From the NCBI GenBank assembly GCA_016784945.1, contig JADHTP010000029.1, positions 1 to 18,517 of the forward strand: DNA of 18,517 nucleotides, in the 5' to 3' direction. The notes below the pieces were generated by a model, which saw nothing but the letters and a program-made list of their open reading frames with translations, was not told the origin of the DNA and did not search any database. A program made the translations under genes and the position numbers. Positions 1-6,690 of the stretch are shown one piece after another. Positions within the stretch are counted from its first letter, which is position 1; each line of letters starts with the position of its first letter. Origin of the DNA: Deltaproteobacteria bacterium. Its GTDB lineage: Bacteria > Myxococcota_A > UBA9042 > DTJE01.

Positions 1-91
1 GGGGGGATGACCAAGGCCTGTGAGTTGACCGCTCAATTATCTGCTGAAACCTTGTGCCCCGTTGACGGAACGTGTTCTGGGAGGAAAGACC

Positions 92-616
92 ATGGTCCGT
101 GTCTGCTTAATTGGCGCCCTGGCGGTACTGATGGCCGGCTTCGGGTGCATACGACTGCCCGATGACAAGCCCCGGAAGGATCGGGGGGCCGTCGAAGAGG
201 TCAGACTACCCCCGAGACCGAATCTGACGGCTACGGTCCAGGCGGAGAAGTACGAGGACGGGGCCTACACCGTGGAAGGTTTCATCCGTCATGCCCGCTC
301 CCTCGTGGGTACCGAGGTCACGCTCCGTGGCTTCGTGCGATCCGTGGAGTCCTGCCGTGAAGACGAGAAGATCTGCGCCACGGTGCCCCACCTGGCCCTG
401 GTGGACAACCTGACGGGTTCCCGGCGAAGGGTCCTGGTGGTCAGCGATATCCGAGAAGAAATCCTCGAAGGTTTCCCGGCCCGCTCCAACCAGACGTTCA
501 AGGGCCGGGTGGCCTTGTGGTCACCCGACGGCCGGCTCGTGGACCTGGATGGAATCCTGGTCATCCCGCCGAAGCCGGAAGTCGAAGAAGGCGAGGGCGC
601 GACAGAGGCGAAGTAG
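92..616 (+). CDS. Putative lipoprotein with OB-fold-like domain
   Basis: Product of 174 aa. ATG at 92 is chosen over the upstream TTG at 62 because GGGAGGAAAG lies just upstream and the protein then begins with a proper signal sequence. Residues 1-18 are hydrophobic after an Arg, and Cys19 follows AGFG, which fits a relaxed lipobox, so export and lipid anchoring are likely but not certain. Residues about 60-160 alternate short strands in a pattern typical of small OB folds (GTEVTLRGFV, then LALVDN, LVVSD, FKGRVALW, LVDLDGILVIP). The tail is Glu-rich (EVEEGEGATEAK). No catalytic motif is visible. The gene stands alone and converges with psd across a repeat-rich gap. The function is unknown; binding of a ligand or partner in the periplasm is only an inference from the fold. 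Confidence 0.7.
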   Translation: MVRVCLIGALAVLMAGFGCIRLPDDKPRKDRGAVEEVRLPPRPNLTATVQAEKYEDGAYTVEGFIRHARSLVGTEVTLRGFVRSVESCREDEKICATVPHLALVDNLTGSRRRVLVVSDIREEILEGFPARSNQTFKGRVALWSPDGRLVDLDGILVIPPKPEVEEGEGATEAK

Positions 617-622
617 GGACCG

Positions 623-678
623 GCCGTCGTCTATCGCCAATCGCCAATCGTTTATCGCAGAGCGTTAATCGTCGATCG
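623..678 (+). repeat. Period-7 degenerate repeat array A
   Basis: Eight consecutive 7-nt units run without a phase break: GCCGTCG, TCTATCG, CCAATCG, CCAATCG, TTTATCG, CAGAGCG, TTAATCG, TCGATCG. Seven of eight end in TCG and the other ends in GCG. The array fills the convergent gap between the lipoprotein gene and psd and is followed at once by the 12-mer GATTGCAGGGGA (678-689). It is not coding on either strand. Related arrays occur in five other gaps of this window. Confidence 0.85.
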
Positions 679-685
679 ATTGCAG

Positions 686-707
686 GGGACGGTCTCCAGA
701 CCGTCCC
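686..707. repeat. Perfect palindrome 1 (10-bp arms, 2-nt centre)
   Basis: GGGACGGTCT at 686-695 is followed by CC and then by its exact reverse complement AGACCGTCCC at 698-707. It lies in the convergent gap behind psd and the lipoprotein gene. No T-run follows on either strand, so it is not a classical intrinsic terminator. A REP-like element or a transcript 3'-end hairpin is more likely. Confidence 0.75.
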
Positions 708-715
708 ACGCACGC

Positions 716-737
716 GGGTGAAACCTGGGTTTCACCC
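716..737. repeat. Perfect palindrome 2 (10-bp arms) at the psd stop codon
   Basis: GGGTGAAACC at 716-725, then TG, then GGTTTCACCC at 728-737. Its last base is shared with the psd stop codon (737-739 on the minus strand). It has the same arm length and 2-nt centre as palindrome 1, which is 8 nt away, so the two look like a paired REP/BIME-type unit. In the psd transcript it would form a hairpin directly after translation ends. No poly-U follows. Confidence 0.75.
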
Positions 738-1600
738 TACAAGCGGCGCAGGAGAGGCTGGCCCATTTTCACCGGATCGCCCACGGGGGGACAGAGCACG
801 TCCCAGTCCCCCGGTTCCAGCAACAGCACCACCGTCGAGCCGAGGTTGAAGGCGCCCAGGTCGTCGCCCTTGAGGACGCCAACGGCGGGATCGAACCGCG
901 TGCTGCCGGTGCAACGACCCACGTTGGTCATCATGTCCCCGTAGGACAGGGATATCCGGCCCACGCCGCAGGCCCCCACCATCACGGCCGACACGGTCCC
1001 GAAGGCGGTCTTGATGACCGTGTTGAGCCGCTCGTTGCAGCACAACAGTTCGTCCACCAGTTCCACGGCCCGGGGTGCCACGGAATACAACCGGCCCGGC
1101 AGATGGTGGCACTGCACCACCTCGCCGTCACAGGGAAAATGGACACGGTGGTAGTCACTGGGGCTCAGGTACAGGGTCAGGTGGCGGCCGCCCTCGTAAC
1201 GGGCACAGAGGGACTCGTCGCCCAGGAGGCGGGCCAAGGGATAGGGCCGGCCCTTGGCCTGGAGCGCCAGGCCCCGGGTGACCGTGCCCGACGACATGAC
1301 CCGTCCATCACAGGGGGATGTCATCACCTCGGGGTCCGGATCCACGGTCCTGGCCCAAGGTTTCAGGCGACGGGTGAAAAAGTCGTTGAAAGTCCTGAAT
1401 CCGCCTGGCGGCACCACAGCCTCGTCCAGTCGGACCTTGTACACGGCACAATAGGTTCGGACCAGGTTGGCCATCACCAGTGCAGGGAAAGGCACTTCGG
1501 ACAGCAGGCCGGCGGTACGGGACAGGCGGTTCCCGGAAGATGCCCGGAAAAACAGGCGAGCCAGCGGATCTGAGGGCCGTCCATCCACCACCGGGTTCAC
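737..1600 (-). CDS. psd: Phosphatidylserine decarboxylase proenzyme
   Basis: Product of 287 aa, the usual size for bacterial PSDs. It decarboxylates phosphatidylserine to phosphatidylethanolamine at the inner membrane. The self-cleavage motif LGST is at residues 253-256; Ser255 would become the pyruvoyl group, leaving an alpha chain of about 33 residues. The other family landmarks are present: SPCDGRV (Asp near residue 98) and YLSPSDYHRVHFP with the conserved histidines. The listed GTG start overlaps the pfkB stop by 4 nt (GTGA). A GGAGG lies only one base before this GTG, so the in-frame GTG at 1591 is an alternative start with better spacing. It is the last gene of the 3854-737 unit and ends in a palindrome. 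No phosphatidylserine synthase is visible nearby. Confidence 0.95.
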   Translation of the reverse strand: MNPVVDGRPSDPLARLFFRASSGNRLSRTAGLLSEVPFPALVMANLVRTYCAVYKVRLDEAVVPPGGFRTFNDFFTRRLKPWARTVDPDPEVMTSPCDGRVMSSGTVTRGLALQAKGRPYPLARLLGDESLCARYEGGRHLTLYLSPSDYHRVHFPCDGEVVQCHHLPGRLYSVAPRAVELVDELLCCNERLNTVIKTAFGTVSAVMVGACGVGRISLSYGDMMTNVGRCTGSTRFDPAVGVLKGDDLGAFNLGSTVVLLLEPGDWDVLCPPVGDPVKMGQPLLRRL

Positions 1601-2535
1601 TCCTCCTTCAGGGCCTTCAGGACGGAAGGGGCATCGAACCCCACCATTTCACCATACCGGGCGATCCGTTCGTTCACGGCCCGGGGCGTCACCTTATCGA
1701 AGCTTCGGGGGCCGAAACCCTCCACGCAGAATGAGGCGACCACCGTGCCCACGGCGAGGGCGTCTCCAAGGGATCCCGGTCCGACATCGCCGATCAGGTC
1801 CAGGTAGCCCAGGGATCCGCCCGCGAAACAGTCGCCCGCGCCCGTGGGGTCCACAACGGACGCCACGGGATAGGCCGGGAACAAGCGGATGTGCCGCTCG
1901 GTGAACAGCATGGCGCCGTGTTCGCCCCGTTTCACCACGAAGGCTTTCGCCCCCAGGTCCAGGAGCTTGTCGGCGGCGCCCAGGATGGTGCGCTCGCCCG
2001 TGATCATCAACAGTTCGTCGTCGTTGAGATAGAACAGATCCGTTCTGGGGAGGAGCCTCAGCAGGCAGTTCAAATGCCCTTCTTCCAGCCAGATCTCGAT
2101 GGTGTCCAGTCCCACGAAACCGGCATCTCGAGCCTGGGCCATGACCAGGCCCTGGAGGGAGGGCTCGATGTTCCCCAGGAACAGGATGTCGGGCCTGCGC
2201 AGTTCCTTGGGAATCACCGGGCTGAATTCGGCGAACACCCCCAGTTCCGTCTTCAGGGAATCACGGCCCTTCATGTCATCGTGATAGCGACCGTGCCAGC
2301 GAAAGGTGGTCCCCGACTTGCGGACAAGGCCCGTGGTGTCCACGCCCCGTCTCTGGAGGAAGGCCACATCGTCTTCCATGAAGTCGTCACCTACCACCCC
2401 CACCAGGGATGGCCGCGTGAACAGGCTGGCCGCCGCGGCGAACCAGGTAGCGGAGCCGCCCAGCACCTCGACCGGCTCCCGGCCCGGCAGTTCAATCACG
2501 TCGTAGGCAACGGAACCAACGCAGAGCAAACTCAT
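1597..2535 (-). CDS. PfkB-family carbohydrate or nucleoside kinase
   Basis: Product of 312 aa, normal for the ribokinase/PfkB family. Visible motifs are the N-terminal strand LLCVGSVAYD, the glycine pair of the substrate site (VLGGSATWFAA, residues 24-34), and the second PfkB signature DPTGAGDCFAGG at 229-240, with the anion hole GAGD and the catalytic Asp235. It would phosphorylate a sugar or nucleoside hydroxyl with ATP. The exact substrate cannot be read from the sequence. The gene lies directly downstream of mtnP, separated only by a period-7 repeat array, which suggests a role in reusing nucleosides or the pentose released in methylthioadenosine salvage (inference). It overlaps psd by 4 nt. 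No strong Shine-Dalgarno precedes the ATG; the repeat array supplies only GGTGGA. Confidence 0.85.
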   Translation of the reverse strand: MSLLCVGSVAYDVIELPGREPVEVLGGSATWFAAAASLFTRPSLVGVVGDDFMEDDVAFLQRRGVDTTGLVRKSGTTFRWHGRYHDDMKGRDSLKTELGVFAEFSPVIPKELRRPDILFLGNIEPSLQGLVMAQARDAGFVGLDTIEIWLEEGHLNCLLRLLPRTDLFYLNDDELLMITGERTILGAADKLLDLGAKAFVVKRGEHGAMLFTERHIRLFPAYPVASVVDPTGAGDCFAGGSLGYLDLIGDVGPGSLGDALAVGTVVASFCVEGFGPRSFDKVTPRAVNERIARYGEMVGFDAPSVLKALKEE

Positions 2536-2541
2536 TTTTCG

Positions 2542-2590
2542 TCCACCGTCTACAGGCTACGGTCTGCCGTCTACCGTCCAACGACATCCG
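2542..2590 (+). repeat. Period-7 degenerate repeat array B
   Basis: Seven in-phase heptamers: TCCACCG, TCTACAG, GCTACGG, TCTGCCG, TCTACCG, TCCAACG, ACATCCG. They fill almost the whole 56-nt gap between the mtnP stop (2592) and the pfkB start (2535), inside an apparent operon. The flavour here is TCTACCG rather than the TCGATCG flavour of array A. Confidence 0.85.
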
Positions 2591-2591
2591 T

Positions 2592-3461
2592 TCAGTCCAG
2601 GTACCTGTCCACCAGGGGGCCGAGCCGGCACCGGGTCTCGTCGGACACCAGGCCCCGGTCCGTCATGATGGCGCCCTCCAGGGCCCCATCGCAGCCACAG
2701 TCCGAATCCGCGACGTCGTGGTCAAGAACCGATCGTATCAACCCCCGGGCCCTCTCCGTTCCCCGGCCCAGGATCTCCAGCACCGATCCCACGGAAACAT
2801 CGTCATGGCCATCGTGCCAGCAGTCGAAGTCCGTGGGCAGGGCAATGGTGGCGTAACAGATCTCCGCTTCGCGGGCCAGCTTGGCTTCCGTTGCGTTGGT
2901 CATGCCGATCACATCAACGCCGATGGAGCGGTACATCAGGGACTCTCCGCGAGACGAAAACTGCGGCCCCTCCATGCAGACGTAGGTTCCGCCATCCACC
3001 ACGTCGATCCCCGTCCTGGCGGCCGCCTCCAGCAGAAGCCCGCGAAGGCCGGGGCAGACCGGGTCCGCCATGGACACGTGGGCGACGATGCCGTCCTCGA
3101 AAAAGGTAGACTTCCGGGCATGGGTCCGATCGATGAACTGGTCCACGATCACCGGAACCCCGAGGGCAATGTCCTCCTTCATGCTTCCCACGGCACTCAC
3201 GGAAAAGATGCGCGAAACGCCCAGCGACTTCAGGGCAAACAGGTTGGCGCGGTAGGGCACCTCGGAGGGTGAGTGGCGATGCCCCCGGCCGTGTCGGGGG
3301 ACGAACACCAGTTCGTGGTCCCCCATCCGTCCCACCGTGAGCTTGTCCGAAGGCACCCCGTAGGGGGTTTCGACCTCCACCTCCCTGACGTCCTCCAGTC
3401 CTTCCATGCCGTAGAGGCCCGAGCCCCCGATCACACCCCACCGCCGCGCATCGCCCGTCAT
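2592..3461 (-). CDS. mtnP: S-methyl-5'-thioadenosine phosphorylase
   Basis: Product of 289 aa, the usual length. It cleaves methylthioadenosine with phosphate to adenine and methylthioribose 1-phosphate in the cytosol. Motifs run in family order: GGSGLY (12-17), RHGRGH (56-61), VPYRANL (68-74), SAVGS (89-93), EGPQFSSRGES (164-174), GMTNATEAKLAREAE (186-200) and TDFDCWH (210-216). Two Asp residues (211 and 213) in TDFDCW fit 6-aminopurine specificity, so MTA phosphorylase is favoured over guanine/hypoxanthine PNP. The C-terminus carries a CGC motif, reminiscent of the CXC disulfide motif known in some archaeal MTAPs. The ATG is preceded by GAGG, and the start lies 3 nt after the upstream zinc-ribbon gene. 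No mtnA-type salvage genes are visible nearby. Confidence 0.93.
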   Translation of the reverse strand: MTGDARRWGVIGGSGLYGMEGLEDVREVEVETPYGVPSDKLTVGRMGDHELVFVPRHGRGHRHSPSEVPYRANLFALKSLGVSRIFSVSAVGSMKEDIALGVPVIVDQFIDRTHARKSTFFEDGIVAHVSMADPVCPGLRGLLLEAAARTGIDVVDGGTYVCMEGPQFSSRGESLMYRSIGVDVIGMTNATEAKLAREAEICYATIALPTDFDCWHDGHDDVSVGSVLEILGRGTERARGLIRSVLDHDVADSDCGCDGALEGAIMTDRGLVSDETRCRLGPLVDRYLD

Positions 3462-3464
3462 GCC

Positions 3465-3854
3465 TCAAACCTCGTGGATCTCGCCCCGGACTCCCCGCCG
3501 CCGCAATTCTTCTTCGTCGGCGGCGAATGCCAGCACCCAGCCGTCACCGGATTCCAGGGCAAAGGCCTTCTGTCCCGAAAAGCGTAGGAAATCAAAATTC
3601 TGACCCCGCGACCATTGGAGGAGGTCGGCCAGTTGCTCGTGGCGCATCTTCTCGAACCGCCCGCAGTTGGGGCAGAACGGGACGGCCTCCTCTTCCAGCG
3701 TGTAGTAGGCGGCGCCGCATTCGAAACAGGTCATGTCGAGGAGGTCCTCGACGTCCTTTCCCTTCCGGTCCAGGTAACGTCCATCTTCGTAGCGCAATTC
3801 GAAGGAGTGGTTCCTGCCGATACAGACCAGCTCCAGTCCTCTCATATGGGCCAT
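3465..3854 (-). CDS. Small zinc-ribbon protein, unknown function
   Basis: Product of 129 aa. Two Cys pairs, CFEC (43-46) and CPNC (61-64), spaced about 14 residues apart, form a typical zinc ribbon. The segment before it (RNHSFELRYEDGRYLDRKGKD) is charged, and the C-terminal part (about 75-129) looks like a small alpha/beta region. No catalytic motif was recognised. The start at 3854 is supported by CCGGAGG 4 nt upstream; an in-frame ATG three codons later is an alternative. It is the first gene of the unit with mtnP (3-nt gap), pfkB and psd, so co-expression with MTA salvage is likely. A TATAGT hexamer about 30 nt upstream could be a -10 element, but no convincing -35 was found. Confidence 0.7.
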   Translation of the reverse strand: MAHMRGLELVCIGRNHSFELRYEDGRYLDRKGKDVEDLLDMTCFECGAAYYTLEEEAVPFCPNCGRFEKMRHEQLADLLQWSRGQNFDFLRFSGQKAFALESGDGWVLAFAADEEELRRRGVRGEIHEV

Positions 3855-3899
3855 GCCGCCTCCGGTGCGCGACTATAGCAGATCGCCCGCCGTGGATTG

Positions 3900-3993
3900 A
3901 TGATCGTCGATCGTTGGAGGTCCAACGTTTATCGTCGAACGTCAAACGACGGCCATATTGGTTTGTGCAACCAGCGTCGTTGGACGTTTTACT
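3900..3993. repeat. Period-7 repeat array C, two opposed blocks
   Basis: Block 1 (3900-3948, plus-strand sense) has seven in-phase heptamers: ATGATCG, TCGATCG, TTGGAGG, TCCAACG, TTTATCG, TCGAACG, TCAAACG. Within it, CGTTGGA-GG-TCCAACG (3912-3927) is a perfect 7-bp-arm palindrome. Block 2 (about 3973-3993) reads as the same kind of array on the minus strand (TAAAACG, TCCAACG). Its GTCGTTGGACG is the reverse complement of CGTCCAACGAC in array B. The array lies between the zinc-ribbon gene and the SRPBCC gene. Confidence 0.75.
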
Positions 3994-4003
3994 CAGGGGG
4001 GTG

Positions 4004-4019
4004 GATTGCAGACGCAATC
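4004..4019. repeat. Short hairpin overlapping the SRPBCC stop codon
   Basis: GATTGC-AGAC-GCAATC forms a perfect 6-bp stem with a 4-nt loop. It overlaps the stop codon at 4018-4020 on the minus strand. It begins with GATTGCAG, the tag that also follows arrays A and F. No T-run follows in the direction of the SRPBCC transcript, so it is at best a weak 3'-end structure. Confidence 0.5.
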
Positions 4020-4473
4020 AGCGGGGGTGACCGCCGCCATTGGACTTCCAGGTCTTTTCGGCGTAGACCCTGAACTCGTCCAGCATGAGGGGAAGGGACA
4101 CCTCGGCCAGGTTCCTGGTCACCGAAGGCGGCACCATGATCGGCAGCGTGAGATCGATCCGGTAGGTTGCGCGGGTCCGTTCCCCGTCGAGGGCCTCCAG
4201 TTCCCACACGCCGTCGTTTCCACGGATGAATTCTCCGCCCAGCAGGTGCCATTCGAGTCGGTTCGGGGGAGAGCCCTTCAGTTCGAGGGTGTATTCGATC
4301 TCCTTGGTCACCTTGATCCGGTAACTGACCTGGTAGGTGTCGTTTCTACGGGAATCGACGGTGACCCCCAGGAGACTGGTCACGAATTCGGGCAGGCTTT
4401 CGAAATCGGTTATCACCCGATACATGTGTTCGATCGGGCATTCCACGTCCACGGACCGGACCGCCTCGTTCAT
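4018..4473 (-). CDS. SRPBCC (START-like) fold protein
   Basis: Product of 151 aa, a typical size for a single polyketide-cyclase/COQ10-type SRPBCC domain. The N-terminus RSVDVECPIEHMYRVITDFESLPEF matches the beta-strand plus helix opening of the family. The strands YQVSYRIKV, YTLELKG and TRATYRIDLTLPI follow, and the long C-terminal helix MLDEFRVYAEKTWK closes the hydrophobic cavity. Such proteins bind lipids, quinones or other hydrophobic ligands, or act as ribosome-associated factors (RatA-like); the ligand here is unknown. Its ATG overlaps the stop of the upstream FYDLN-acid gene by 4 nt (ATGA), so the two are almost certainly co-translated. No signal peptide is seen, which suggests a cytosolic location. 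Confidence 0.8.
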   Translation of the reverse strand: MNEAVRSVDVECPIEHMYRVITDFESLPEFVTSLLGVTVDSRRNDTYQVSYRIKVTKEIEYTLELKGSPPNRLEWHLLGGEFIRGNDGVWELEALDGERTRATYRIDLTLPIMVPPSVTRNLAEVSLPLMLDEFRVYAEKTWKSNGGGHPR

Positions 4474-4859
4474 TTGGTCTCCGCGGACTTCTTGGCTTTC
4501 GCGGCCTTCTTGGGCGCGGCGGCCTTCTTGGGTGCGGCGGCCTTCTTGGGCGCGGCGGCCTTCTTGGGCGCGGCGGCCTTCTCGGGTGCGGCGGCCTTCT
4601 TGGGCGCGGCGGCCTTCTTGGGCGCGGCGGCCTTCTTGGGCGCTTCCTCAACCACGTCCGCCACGTCGCCCGTGTCCACCGGCACTTCCGCGTCGGTTTC
4701 CGACTCCATTTCGAGTTCCAGATCTTCCTCGATTTCAGGGGGAGCATCGGGATCGAATCCGCACCGTGGACAGATCAGCGACGTCCTGTTCATGTCGTAG
4801 AACTTGCAGTCGCACGAAGGACAAATGTGTCGTTCTCCAAATTTAGCCTTGTCAACCAT
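4470..4859 (-). CDS. FYDLN-acid family zinc-ribbon protein with H1-like tail
   Basis: Product of 129 aa from ATG 4859, chosen because GAGG lies 6 nt upstream and the family normally begins MxxxxxGxxxxCPxC; a longer reading from 4940 lacks support. Residues 8-33 hold a zinc ribbon (CPSC at 13-16, CPRC at 30-33) enclosing FYDMN (20-24), the hallmark of the FYDLN-acid family. A strongly acidic stretch follows (about 37-73). The C-terminus then switches to eight near-identical PKKAAA hexapeptides and AKAKKSAETK, a very basic tail like histone H1 or bacterial H1-like proteins. The family function is unknown. DNA or RNA binding by the tail is an inference. The gene is translationally coupled to the SRPBCC gene. 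Confidence 0.85.
   Translation of the reverse strand: MVDKAKFGERHICPSCDCKFYDMNRTSLICPRCGFDPDAPPEIEEDLELEMESETDAEVPVDTGDVADVVEEAPKKAAAPKKAAAPKKAAAPEKAAAPKKAAAPKKAAAPKKAAAPKKAAKAKKSAETK
4501..4643. repeat. 18-bp coding tandem repeat, about 8 copies
   Basis: The unit GCGGCGGCCTTCTTGGGC (plus strand) is repeated about eight times with very few changes, mainly GGGT for GGGC and one CTCGGGT copy that makes PEKAAA. It encodes the PKKAAA hexapeptides of the FYDLN-acid protein. The near-identity at the nucleotide level suggests recent expansion by slippage or unequal crossing-over, and the copy number may vary between strains. Confidence 0.9.
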
Positions 4860-4892
4860 TACAAACCTCGAAGTTCTGGCGGACCAGAAGGT

Positions 4893-4927
4893 CGAAAAAT
4901 CCGGACGGAGGGAACTATTCCGTCCGG
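4893..4927 (-). promoter_or_regulatory. Hairpin plus T-run, possible attenuator or operator
   Basis: CCGGACGGA (4901-4909) and TCCGTCCGG (4919-4927) form a perfect 9-bp stem with a 9-nt loop. On the minus strand the stem is followed by ATTTTTCG, which is the form of an intrinsic terminator. It lies 34-68 nt before the FYDLN-acid start codon, so it could attenuate that unit. Alternatively, TTGACA on the minus strand (4940-4935) with a weak -10 inside the loop would make the inverted repeat an operator over the promoter. The sequence does not decide between these. Confidence 0.45.
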
Positions 4928-4980
4928 GACGCGATGTCAAGGAAAAATTGCATGAGACAAGCCTTTAGTGAATCGACCTC

Positions 4981-5008
4981 TTGACCTTGTGAAAAGGGTG
5001 CTTATATT
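4981..5008 (+). promoter_or_regulatory. Sigma70-type promoter for groEL
   Basis: TTGACC (4981-4986), a 16-nt spacer and TATATT (5003-5008) give a good housekeeping promoter about 83 nt before the groEL start. No CIRCE inverted repeat (TTAGCACTC-N9-GAGTGCTAA) and no clear sigma32-type -10 were found in the leader. Heat-shock control through HrcA at this site is therefore not supported. Confidence 0.55.
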
Positions 5009-5091
5009 TCGAACCGCCTCGGGGTGGATGCCATTTCCCGGCACGCCCCCGGGGTGCTACTCCCGAACTGAATTAGGCATGGAGGACAGAG

Positions 5092-6678
<1,587 letters not shown>

Positions 6679-6690
6679 TGTCGCCGATCG

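Noticed and set aside
25..53. TTGACC at 25-30 as -35 of a promoter for the first gene
   Set aside because: No acceptable -10 hexamer is found 16-18 nt downstream.
623..678. CRISPR or direct-repeat array
   Set aside because: The units are only 7 nt with no spacers of constant length and no cas genes nearby.
4346..4747. Pro/Arg-rich frame over the 18-bp repeats (RRPPRPRRPP-like)
   Set aside because: It is an alternative-frame reading of the tandem repeat; the PKKAAA frame has the zinc ribbon, ribosome-binding site and coupling to the next gene.
4981..5091. CIRCE/HrcA operator before groEL
   Set aside because: The TTAGCACTC inverted repeat is not present; only a housekeeping-type promoter is visible.
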